A program made the position numbers and the translations under genes. A DNA stretch of 64,000 nucleotides from CAYNST01 sp964434105 (GTDB lineage: Bacteria; Pseudomonadota; Gammaproteobacteria; Pseudomonadales; Cellvibrionaceae): positions 62,001 to 126,000 of the forward strand of contig CAYSTJ010000004.1 in assembly GCA_964434105.1 (NCBI GenBank), in the 5' to 3' direction. Positions 8,670-16,887 of this stretch are shown piece after piece; position 1 is the first letter of the stretch, and the number at the start of each line of letters is the position of its first letter. The notes under the pieces are model-generated. The model worked only from the letters and a program-made list of their open reading frames with translations. It was not told the origin of the DNA and ran no database searches.

Positions 8670-9623
8670 ATGGCACTCAACACCATCCAGAGCAGAATAC
8701 TGCAACCTTTTATAGATGAGACCCTGGCCAATCTCAAAACAATGGCGGGTATGGCGGGGCGGACCGATCCCGGGTTCACTGACAGCGTTGAACAATTCCG
8801 GTTTAAGGGGTACGCCATTTGCGCCGAAACCAACGGCTGTATCGACGGCGTTATGGTGATGCACCATTACATAGAAACCGCCGTGGCCATGGGTAACGCC
8901 GTACGCAGACACGTATTGGGTGAAGAACAGGTTCATGAAGAAATTAACGAATTGATGGCAGACGCGCTGGCCGAGTGGGGCAACACCGTGCTGGGGCGTG
9001 CGACCCGGGCACTGGGCGGTCAACGGCTCAATATTCAGTTTGAGCCACCGTATTTCGTATACGACACCGACACTATGAAATCCCTGCTGACCGGTGTCAC
9101 CGATATTATTACAGTCCCGGTACATGTGGATGAAGTCGGTCGGTTTTATTTCAATTATCTTATTCGTGCGGTGAATTCAGACCTGGATGAAGTCCCATCT
9201 GTCGACAGCGCCAGCCCGGTTTCCGGTGCGTTCGAAAAGCGGCCACTGAAACCGCTGGACCCCGGTGCGAAAATTATGATTGTGGATGACATGAAGATGG
9301 TGCGCACGTCACTGAAAATATACCTGCGGGAGTTGGGGTTCAATAACATCGTTGAGGCGGAAAACGGGCGTGACGCCGTGGAAAAATATGACAGGGAACT
9401 GCCGGCGTTCATTTTTATGGATGTCGTCATGCCGGAGATGACCGGCAACGAAGCACTCAAGCGAATTAGAACCCGCACAATGGATACACCGGTGGTAATG
9501 CTGACCTCGGTTGCGGATGAAAACGTAATCCATACCTGCGAAGCATTGGGCAGCAATGGCTATATACTCAAGCCATTGACCCGGGAAACCGGCCCACTGG
9601 TTCTTGCACAGTTTCTGGCGTAG
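8670..9623 (+). CDS. CheX-like domain fused to a response-regulator receiver
   Basis: 317 residues from the ATG at 8670; a TTG 11 codons upstream is also possible. Residues 1-180 resemble the CheX/chemotaxis phosphatase fold (FIDETLANLKTMAG, EEINELMADALAEWGN). The receiver follows at about 200-315, with the acidic pair in IMIVDDMKM, phosphoacceptor Asp in FIFMDVVMPEMTGNEA, conserved Thr/Ser in VVMLTSVAD and Lys in YILKPL. It probably tunes phosphate flow in chemotaxis or motility signalling. No partner kinase is adjacent. Confidence 0.65.
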   Translation: MALNTIQSRILQPFIDETLANLKTMAGMAGRTDPGFTDSVEQFRFKGYAICAETNGCIDGVMVMHHYIETAVAMGNAVRRHVLGEEQVHEEINELMADALAEWGNTVLGRATRALGGQRLNIQFEPPYFVYDTDTMKSLLTGVTDIITVPVHVDEVGRFYFNYLIRAVNSDLDEVPSVDSASPVSGAFEKRPLKPLDPGAKIMIVDDMKMVRTSLKIYLRELGFNNIVEAENGRDAVEKYDRELPAFIFMDVVMPEMTGNEALKRIRTRTMDTPVVMLTSVADENVIHTCEALGSNGYILKPLTRETGPLVLAQFLA

Positions 9624-9760
9624 TTCGCCATGAATAGGTGACCCTTTTGGGTATACGATTCGCCACGCATGATGCACCCGGCTTGCCATGGAAATGGCAG
9701 GCAACCTGGGGTACGACAGATTAGTGAGACGCGACCAGCCTGGGTGGGATGCGCCAGGCC

Positions 9761-9802
9761 GAAAAGAAGACTGCGCGACCGATACCGACAATGGTCGCGC
9801 AG
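9761..9802 (-). terminator. Rho-independent terminator of secDF
   Basis: A 10-bp perfect stem, CTGCGCGACC (9771-9780) with GGTCGCGCAG (9793-9802). Read on the minus strand it is followed by TCTTCTTTTC. It lies 13 bases after the secDF stop, in the right orientation. Confidence 0.8.
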
Positions 9803-9814
9803 TGTTTGGCCCGG

Positions 9815-12325
9815 CTAGGGTAGCTGTTCCAACTGCCGTTGTATTTGTTCGGCGCTCGGTCGCAGTTGCGGTCGACCCTGCTTTAACCGCCGCTGTCCCA
9901 GCCATAGCACAATCGGGGCGGCAATAAAGATCGACGAACTGGTACCGATGATAATGCCGAATAACATCGGCAGCGAGAAGCTGGCAACGGCACTGCCCCC
10001 GGCAACTGCCATCGGTAGAAGCGCAAGGAAAGTCGTTGCCGATGTGAAAGTCGTCCGTGTCAGTGTGGAACTGATGCTGTCGTTAAGTAACTGCGGCAGC
10101 GGCCTGTCCGGATCGAGACGCAGGTTCTCCCGAATACGGTCGAATACCACGATTTTGTCATTCACCGAATAACCGATCAGCGCCAGCAAAGCCGCGACGG
10201 CGGTCAGATTGAATTCGATACCGGCCAGCACGAAAAAGCCAATTGTTTTGGTCAGGTCCAATGCCAATGTCAGGATGGCCGCCGTCGCGAAGTGCGCTTC
10301 GAAACGTAGCCACAGAAAGACAAGCATGCCGCCGCCCGCCAGAAGAATCGCCAGCAGCGTCGCTTCCGAAAAGTCACCACTGACCCTGGGTCCCACCATC
10401 TCCACGCGGAGAAATTCCGCATCGGCGGCAACCGTTCCAATGGCATCTTTTACGGCCTGGGTCGAAGCACCGCTGGCTACGCCTTCGGCGTTTTCCATGG
10501 GCAGGCGCACCAGAAAACTGCCGGCGCCGCCAAATTCCTGAATAGCCGCATGGCGCAGGTCGTGTTGCTGTAACGCCTCACGCAGGGCTTCTACAGACGT
10601 TGCCGGCGCGCGTACCTCAATGACACTGCCCCCGCTGAAATCCACGCCGAACTCCAGTCCCGGTTTAACAAACAGGAAAATTGACGCAACGGACAGAGCG
10701 GCGGAAAGTGCGATACCGATAAACCGGCCACGCATAAAGTTAATGCTGCGGTCGCTGAGTCGGTCCAGTGCCTTAATACCGTTAATCTGCAACGGCTGAT
10801 GTCCGCGCCGCCGTACCTGCCATTCCATGACCAGCCGTGTCACACTGATGGCCGTAAACATGGATGTGACCAGACCAACTGCCATGGTCACAGCGAATCC
10901 GCGCACGGGTCCGCTGCCGAACATGAACAATAGACTGACCGCAATCAGCGTTGTGATATTTGAATCCAGAATAGTACCGAATGCACGTTTGAAACCGGCA
11001 TTCAGGGCGGCAGCGGCGCTGTGTCCCCGCCGGGCTTCTTCCCGGATGCGTTCATTGATCAGAATGTTGGCGTCCACCGCCATGCCGACGCTCAGAATCA
11101 ACCCTGCGATTCCCGGCAGTGTCAGTGTTGCGCCCAGCACACTCAGTACACCAAATACCAGTCCGATATTGATGGCCAGGGCGGCGCAGGCGATCAGTCC
11201 CCAGCGGCCATAGATACCCAGCATAAACACAAATACAAGGGCCGCACCCATTAAACCGGTCGCCAGTCCCATGGCAATGGCATCGCTGCCGAGATCCGGG
11301 CCCACGGTGCGCTCCTCGATAACGTCCAGAGGCGCGGGCAGGGCGCCAGCACGCAATAGCAAAGCGAGATCATTGGCCGTCTGCGCCGTAAAATAGCCGC
11401 TGATCTCGCCGCTGCCGCCGGTAATGGCACTTCGAATGACCGGTGCGGTGATGACCTCACCGTCCAGCACAATGGCAAGCTGGCGTCCAATGTTGTTGCC
11501 GGTCATATCCGCGAAGCGTCGGGCGCCTTCCTTGTCCAGCCTGAAATTGACGACTGGCTCGCCGGTGTCGGGGATAAAGGCGAGCTGCGCATCCCGTATA
11601 TGGCTCCCCTCCAGTGCCACCCGTTTTTCCAGTCGGTAGCGCAGACCGTCCCGGTCCGGCAGGCTCACCGCGTCGCGGTGACCGTCGGCAGCCCAGTGCA
11701 ACGTCATTTTGGCGGTGGTGCCCAGCAGCTTGCGAATGTGTTGTGGATCATCGACGCCGGGCAACTGTACCAGCACGCTGCTATCACCCTGGCGGGCGAT
11801 TGTCGGCTCGGCAAGCCCTGTTTCGTCAAGCCTGCGGCGTACCACCTCCAGACTCCGTTCCACGGCGTCACGTTGCAGGCTGACCTTGTGGATGTCCGTG
11901 GAGCGGATTACCAGCTGGCCATCCTGCCGGTCCAGGTCGTACCAGTGAGCCGATTCGGAGGCCGCCTTCACCAGGGGGCGTGCCAGCGCGACCAGAGCCG
12001 TCAGTTGACTGCCGTCGATGGGTTGGATACGAATGCTCTGCGCGTCAACCTGGGGTGTCTGATGAAACAGGCGATTCGCCCGCAGCGCGTCACTTATCGT
12101 ATCCGCAAGCTGTTGATTGGCATCCTGTTGCAGGTTGCTGGTATTCACCTCCAGCAATAGATGCGAACCGCCGCGCAGGTCCAGTCCCAGGGCAACTTTA
12201 TTGTCGACGTACCAGGCCGGGAGCACGCGCGCGGCCGATTCCGGTAACAGGTTGGGGAGTGCGCTGAGCAGGCCCAGCACAATAAGCAGGCCACAACAAA
12301 TGGCCCGCGAGGTAAACGATCTCAT
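9815..12325 (-). CDS. secDF: Fused protein-export membrane protein SecDF
   Basis: 836 residues containing SecD and SecF in one chain. SecDF uses the proton or sodium gradient to pull proteins out of the SecYEG channel on the periplasmic side. The SecD half has an N-terminal membrane segment, the DLRGG motif (LGLDLRGGSHLLLEV), a large periplasmic region and five further membrane segments. The SecF half starts near residue 515 (GVDFSGGSVIEV). Fusion is usual in Bacillus; most gammaproteobacteria also keep separate secD and secF, so this is probably an accessory copy. GAGGAT lies 6-11 bases before the ATG. It follows the RAPP leader by 47 bases. Confidence 0.93.
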   Translation of the reverse strand: MRSFTSRAICCGLLIVLGLLSALPNLLPESAARVLPAWYVDNKVALGLDLRGGSHLLLEVNTSNLQQDANQQLADTISDALRANRLFHQTPQVDAQSIRIQPIDGSQLTALVALARPLVKAASESAHWYDLDRQDGQLVIRSTDIHKVSLQRDAVERSLEVVRRRLDETGLAEPTIARQGDSSVLVQLPGVDDPQHIRKLLGTTAKMTLHWAADGHRDAVSLPDRDGLRYRLEKRVALEGSHIRDAQLAFIPDTGEPVVNFRLDKEGARRFADMTGNNIGRQLAIVLDGEVITAPVIRSAITGGSGEISGYFTAQTANDLALLLRAGALPAPLDVIEERTVGPDLGSDAIAMGLATGLMGAALVFVFMLGIYGRWGLIACAALAINIGLVFGVLSVLGATLTLPGIAGLILSVGMAVDANILINERIREEARRGHSAAAALNAGFKRAFGTILDSNITTLIAVSLLFMFGSGPVRGFAVTMAVGLVTSMFTAISVTRLVMEWQVRRRGHQPLQINGIKALDRLSDRSINFMRGRFIGIALSAALSVASIFLFVKPGLEFGVDFSGGSVIEVRAPATSVEALREALQQHDLRHAAIQEFGGAGSFLVRLPMENAEGVASGASTQAVKDAIGTVAADAEFLRVEMVGPRVSGDFSEATLLAILLAGGGMLVFLWLRFEAHFATAAILTLALDLTKTIGFFVLAGIEFNLTAVAALLALIGYSVNDKIVVFDRIRENLRLDPDRPLPQLLNDSISSTLTRTTFTSATTFLALLPMAVAGGSAVASFSLPMLFGIIIGTSSSIFIAAPIVLWLGQRRLKQGRPQLRPSAEQIQRQLEQLP

Positions 12326-12372
12326 GATGGATCCTCGATGGAAGAAATGTACGTTTTTTCAGATGAAGCGTG

Positions 12373-12756
12373 TTAAACGGACATTACCGCCGGAGGCGCG
12401 CGCAATAGGGGCAGAAAAAAGCGAAGCGGAGAGGATGGCTTGTTGAAGGCGGGCAGTAGCGACCCGCACTGCGTGCGGACCGGCAATTGCCCGGCGTCGG
12501 CTGCGGATGGCAAAGCGTACCAGGGAAGCTCGTTTTCATCGGCTTCTGACAGGGTACGCGGCAAGCTGGTCCGCCCGGACAGGGTGGCCGGATCCAGGTG
12601 TTCCAGATAATGAACAAGGCCGGCATTGGCCGGGCTTTTGGCACTGTCAGATGGGAATTTGGCCAGAAAAGCCAGCCCCAGCAGTAATACAAAAACTGCC
12701 AGTTGCCGTTGTGCGCCAGCGTTACGCTTGTGGGATGGGGAAAAGAGAGGAAGCAT
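12373..12756 (-). CDS. Candidate ribosome-arrest secretion monitor (RAPP leader peptide) upstream of secDF
   Basis: 127 residues from the ATG at 12756 (a TTG at 12807 would give 144). The N-terminus has basic residues (HKR, QR) and then a hydrophobic stretch at 19-32, like a signal sequence or anchor. The middle is soluble and has no recognised domain. The C-terminus reads FFLPLLRAPPAVMSV, with RAPP at 119-122, five residues before the end. Known: SecM (before secA), VemP (before Vibrio secDF2) and ApdA/ApdP (before alphaproteobacterial secDF, with RAPP) stall ribosomes until the nascent chain is pulled by the export machinery. Here topology, position and motif all match. Function is inferred, not shown. 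Confidence 0.7.
   Translation of the reverse strand: MLPLFSPSHKRNAGAQRQLAVFVLLLGLAFLAKFPSDSAKSPANAGLVHYLEHLDPATLSGRTSLPRTLSEADENELPWYALPSAADAGQLPVRTQCGSLLPAFNKPSSPLRFFLPLLRAPPAVMSV
12391..12402 (-). promoter_or_regulatory. Putative translation-arrest codons Arg-Ala-Pro-Pro
   Basis: On the minus strand CGC-GCG-CCT-CCG encodes RAPP, 66 bases before the secDF ATG. In ApdA/ApdP-type peptides stalling occurs within this motif. Upstream in the same mRNA, ATCCTC (12431-12436, minus strand) is complementary to the GAGGAT ribosome site of secDF, so a sequestering helix is conceivable. It would need folding to confirm. Confidence 0.55.
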
Positions 12757-13041
12757 AACCGGGCCAGAGGCGGTAAACGCGATAGGTATAGAGTAGGGGC
12801 GAGTCAACCAATAAGCAATCTCCCGACAGGTGACTTCTGTACTATTTTTCGAAGCGTGAAGAGGCAGGACTTCACATCCTGCGACATTGGCACCCTCCGT
12901 CCGGGATAAATCTGGACTGTTTCACATACGTTACGGAACTGCCCCGTAGAATAAGGGCTTAATCCATTACGCGCCAGGATCTCGCGCTGCAAAGCAGCTT
13001 GTGTGCAATAAGTCTTACTGACTCCGAGGGGAATACATAAC

Positions 13042-15435
13042 ATGGTTTCTTCGCGAATTTTATTATTACTGGTCTCCGCCGGCATGCTGTCGGCCTGCGG
13101 TGGAGGTGACCCGGCAGACGGCACTTCCACCAGCTCTTCATCATCCTCATCGACATCGTCGAGTTCCTCGTCAACCAGTTCCGGCATGTCTTCAAGTAGT
13201 GGAAATCCAATAGATGGGCAGGTTCTGAACCCGGCCGAACTGGGCGCAGGCGGTGCGCTGGATGTCAATGAAACATCACTGCCCGCACAGATGCGCATTT
13301 CGCCTGATGGTTCGCGGCTGGAGCGCGGTGGGTTTTTCACTGCCGATTTTTATGATACCTCCGTCGTCGAAACAATCTATATCGACTTTCCCAATAGTGA
13401 CTGGCAACAGCAGCTGACCCAGAACAAAGACAATGATACCGGAGAAAATATTCCTGCCACGGTGCGCTATCGGGATGAAGTATTCGAAGACGTAGGTATC
13501 CGCTATCGCGGCATGACCAGTTATATGATGTCGGGGCAGAAGAAATCCTTCTCGGTAGAGTTGGACTGGGTGCATGACGATCAGGAAATCGACAACTATG
13601 GTGAGTTCAAGCTGAACAATGGCTATGGAGATCCATCGGCCATGAAGCAGGTGCTTTACTCGCATCTGGCAGCACGCCATATTCCCATGGCCTCCGCGGC
13701 GTTCGTGCAGGTGGTGGTAAACGGCCAAAATTATGGCCTTTATTCCAAGGTCCAGAAGAATGACCGACGCCATGCCCGTGAATGGCTGCTGGATAACGAT
13801 GCTACCCGATGGCGCGCGGAGCCGCCCGGTGGAATCGGTTTCGGCGGTGGATTCGGCGGCGGCTTTGGTGGCGGATTCGGTGGCGGATTCGGTGGTGGGT
13901 TTGGCGGCGATGGAGGCGGCTTTGGCGGCGGTTTCGGCGGAGATTTCGGCGGAGATTTCGGCGGTGGCTTCGGCGGTGGCTTCGGCGGTGGCTTCGGTGC
14001 AGTATTTGGAGAAGGTACGTCAACCTTGAATGACCTTGGCCCTGACGGCGCCAGCTACCAGAATGCCTATGTTATCAAAGGGACGCCGCGGGTCGACGAT
14101 CCCTGGCAGGACCTGGCCAACGCCGCGCACACCCTGTCCAATGCATCGCCGGGAAATCTTATAGAAGAAGTCGGTCAATATCTGGCGATCGACGAATCAC
14201 TCTGGTTCCTTGCGACGGAAAATCTGTTCGCAGACGAGGACGGTTATATTAATAAAGGCGGGCTGGATTATTATCTGTATTTTGATGTGGCGACCGGCCG
14301 AATCATGCCCATCGAATACGATGGCAACGAAGTTTTTATGCCCGGACTGGCAACCAGCTGGGGCCCGTTTCACAAAGTGGACAATCCCAACTATCCGCTG
14401 CTGAATGTACTGCTGAACAATGCCGAACTTCGACAGCGCTATCTTGCGCATTACCGTACACTGCTTGATGAGGCGCTCGATCCGGATTATGCGCTGGCGA
14501 AGATCGACGAGTACGCCCGTCTGATTGATCCTTACCTGTCCGACACGTCCGCGCTTCAGGAATATTCCTATCAGCAGTACCAGAGTGCCGTGCAGGAACT
14601 GCGGGGTTTCTTCCAACAGCGGCGCAGCTTTGTGCAAAGTAACAGCGACGTCAATGCCACCGGACTTTCCATTGGTGATGTCGGCCATTCTGTCGACGGC
14701 ATCGCTGCAATTCGCCCGCGGGAGAACCAGTCTGTGCAGGTCAGCGCGCGGGTTTCCGGTGGTTCCAGTGCCCAGGCGGTCTATCTCTATTATGGACCCG
14801 GTCTTGCCGGGAATTTTAGCAAGGTGGCTATGACAGATGCCGGCAACGGCAGTTTTAGCGGTGAGATCCCGCCTCATGGCGTTGGCCAGTATGTGCGTTT
14901 CTACATCGAGGCTATCGCAGCTGATGGCGCCGGTACAGCCACCTACAGCCCGGCGGGTGCTGAACACGACGTCTACATCTACCAGGTACGAACGGCCGAG
15001 GATATTGCCCACCCCATAACAATTAACGAGTTTATGTCCAGCAATGAAACCGTGGTGGCGGACGAAGACGGTGATTATGATGACTGGGTAGAGCTGTATA
15101 ACAACAGCAGCCAGCCTTATGATCTGTCCGGCTATTTTCTCAGTGACAAGGAACACGACCTCACTCGCTGGAGCTTTCCGGCCGGGACGGTTATTCCGGC
15201 CAATGGTTACCTGATAGTCTGGCTGGACGGCAAGGACAGGGTGGATACCGGGCTACACACCAATTTTAGCCTGGCTCGAGGGGGTGAAGCCCTGTATCTG
15301 GTGACACCGGACCAGCAGTTCGCCGACCGGGTGGTATACGGTGAAATGGAACGGGAAAGCAGCTACGCGCGGATTCCCAATGGCAGCGGCGACTTCGTGT
15401 TGACCACCAGCCCCACTTTCAACGCACCCAATTGA
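13042..15435 (+). CDS. CotH kinase-like lipoprotein with Gly/Phe-rich insert and lamin-tail domain
   Basis: 797 residues. The lipoprotein signal ends at LSAC (residue 19), followed by a Ser/Thr linker to about 55. The region 100-520 resembles the CotH protein-kinase family (IYIDFPNSDW, GIRYRGMTSY, KKSFSVELD, MPIEYDGNE). Within it, about residues 263-325, lies a tract of GGGFGG/GGDFGG repeats. A strand-rich region follows, and the C-terminus (about 655-795) is a lamin-tail domain (INEFMSSNE, DWVELYNNS, LSGYFLSD). Probably surface exposed. GAGGGGA precedes the ATG. CotH members phosphorylate proteins in Bacillus; the target here is unknown. Confidence 0.75.
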   Translation: MVSSRILLLLVSAGMLSACGGGDPADGTSTSSSSSSSTSSSSSSTSSGMSSSSGNPIDGQVLNPAELGAGGALDVNETSLPAQMRISPDGSRLERGGFFTADFYDTSVVETIYIDFPNSDWQQQLTQNKDNDTGENIPATVRYRDEVFEDVGIRYRGMTSYMMSGQKKSFSVELDWVHDDQEIDNYGEFKLNNGYGDPSAMKQVLYSHLAARHIPMASAAFVQVVVNGQNYGLYSKVQKNDRRHAREWLLDNDATRWRAEPPGGIGFGGGFGGGFGGGFGGGFGGGFGGDGGGFGGGFGGDFGGDFGGGFGGGFGGGFGAVFGEGTSTLNDLGPDGASYQNAYVIKGTPRVDDPWQDLANAAHTLSNASPGNLIEEVGQYLAIDESLWFLATENLFADEDGYINKGGLDYYLYFDVATGRIMPIEYDGNEVFMPGLATSWGPFHKVDNPNYPLLNVLLNNAELRQRYLAHYRTLLDEALDPDYALAKIDEYARLIDPYLSDTSALQEYSYQQYQSAVQELRGFFQQRRSFVQSNSDVNATGLSIGDVGHSVDGIAAIRPRENQSVQVSARVSGGSSAQAVYLYYGPGLAGNFSKVAMTDAGNGSFSGEIPPHGVGQYVRFYIEAIAADGAGTATYSPAGAEHDVYIYQVRTAEDIAHPITINEFMSSNETVVADEDGDYDDWVELYNNSSQPYDLSGYFLSDKEHDLTRWSFPAGTVIPANGYLIVWLDGKDRVDTGLHTNFSLARGGEALYLVTPDQQFADRVVYGEMERESSYARIPNGSGDFVLTTSPTFNAPN

Positions 15436-15448
15436 ACATTGAATGCAT

Positions 15449-15480
15449 GAAAGCCCTTTGGTTTGCACCCAAGGGCTTTC
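15449..15480. terminator. Bidirectional terminator between convergent genes
   Basis: GAAAGCCCTT and AAGGGCTTTC form a 10-bp stem around a 12-base loop, only 14 bases after the CotH gene and 1 base before the end of the TonB-domain gene on the other strand. Its placement between convergent genes supports use in both directions. Confidence 0.75.
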
Positions 15481-15481
15481 A

Positions 15482-16699
15482 TTATTGAAGGCGGAAGACG
15501 ATCGGCACGCTAAACTGAAACTGTGATTCCGCAAGCTCAGGGGGCATGGAAGGGAACGGGTCTGCGTCCATAATGGCTTCGTATGCGGCATCATTCAGCG
15601 CGTTATACCGGGATTTTTCTTCGTATTCGATATCGAGTACCTTGCCCGCCGGAGAGAGTGTGACGGTAACGCGCACGGTGCCTTCCTGTTTGCGCTTGAG
15701 TGCGACACGCGGGTATTTTGCAAAGCTTTGTGTGCGGCGGATCAAGGATGAAACGTACCGCTGCTCCATCAAAATGCTGGCAGCGCTGACGGTGACCTCC
15801 GTGTCGGCAGAAAGCAGAACGCTGTCCTCCGGCGCGGTTACGTTATCAGCCGCAGTGGTGGGGGGTTGATCCGGTGGATCGCTTGATGCACTTGCGTCTG
15901 GCAAGGGGGCGGGCGCCGTTGGTTCAGCGGTATCGTCGTCTTGCGGCGCAGGCACATGGGAAGTGGCGGCATCTGTGCCAGGCGTCTCTATCGGTTGGGG
16001 TGCAGCGGGCGGCACCGATGCGACGGTACCTGCTGCCGATTTGGCCGGCATGGTTGCGGCGCGGGCTATCTCTGCCCGTCTTTCACTCAGGGCAGATGCA
16101 ACCTGGGCTTTGCGTTCTGCTGTCGGCGCCAGTGTCAGAAAACGCTTCAAGGGTTCCGTTCCGATGCTCCCTGCCTTCAACAGGGCGCCTTTGAATTCGG
16201 AGGACAGCGGCACCGGTCCTATCCAGGTACGCAATAACAGATCAAAGAAGAGCGGGTCGGCGAGTTCGCCCAGCGTGGTATCGTTTAACTGGATCCGGAC
16301 CGTTTCGCCGGCGGTTCGCTCGATGCGGAAAATATCCCCACGACGTAGCTGAATATTCAACATATTACTGAAGTCGGCCATCAGCGGCGCAAACAGTTCC
16401 AGCTCCTGATCGCGCGCATTAATCGCAATGCCCTCCACCCACATCCGCTGAAATCGACGCGGAAATATGCGGTCGTCTTCGATGCGCAGTTCCATCACCG
16501 CTGGCGCCCCGGATTGAAACAGGTCGCCTTCCCGGGTGGTCGGTTTTTGCACATACAGCCCGGCCAAAAACTGCTCCTGACCGAACCGGCTGTAAATGGC
16601 GACGCCATTCAATGGCATTTCCGCTCTGACGCTGCTGGCAAGGATGCAAAGCAGCCATACCAGATAGCGTGCGACACCGATAACTTCGGACCGCTTCAT
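15482..16699 (-). CDS. Chalcone-isomerase-like domain fused to a TonB C-terminal domain
   Basis: 405 residues. A signal peptide (1-26, ending SVRA) is followed by a chalcone-isomerase-like region (about 28-195: GVAIYSRFGQEQFLAGLYV, FDLLLRTWIGP). An Ala/Pro/Asp-rich linker spans about 215-310, and a TonB C-terminal domain runs from about 320 to the end (YPRVALKRKQEGTVRVTVTLSPAG). TonB domains contact outer membrane receptors. This protein lacks the usual membrane-anchored N-terminus, since the leader looks cleavable, so it is probably not a canonical TonB. The bacterial chalcone-isomerase-like fold is often non-enzymatic. The fusion is unusual. Confidence 0.7.
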   Translation of the reverse strand: MKRSEVIGVARYLVWLLCILASSVRAEMPLNGVAIYSRFGQEQFLAGLYVQKPTTREGDLFQSGAPAVMELRIEDDRIFPRRFQRMWVEGIAINARDQELELFAPLMADFSNMLNIQLRRGDIFRIERTAGETVRIQLNDTTLGELADPLFFDLLLRTWIGPVPLSSEFKGALLKAGSIGTEPLKRFLTLAPTAERKAQVASALSERRAEIARAATMPAKSAAGTVASVPPAAPQPIETPGTDAATSHVPAPQDDDTAEPTAPAPLPDASASSDPPDQPPTTAADNVTAPEDSVLLSADTEVTVSAASILMEQRYVSSLIRRTQSFAKYPRVALKRKQEGTVRVTVTLSPAGKVLDIEYEEKSRYNALNDAAYEAIMDADPFPSMPPELAESQFQFSVPIVFRLQ

Positions 16700-16887
16700 A
16701 TCGATTACCGCCTTCCGGATTGTCCGCCAGACGGCGTACCCTTCCGGGGTATACAGTGAACATTGACCTTTTTAGCATGGTTGGTATTGAGGGGAAATGC
16801 AAGTTGCCGTGTGCGCAACAGACTCTGGTTTGGGGAAGGTAGAGCGCCCTGGCAAACCAGGGCGGCGCAGTAGAGAGAGCCTGATCG

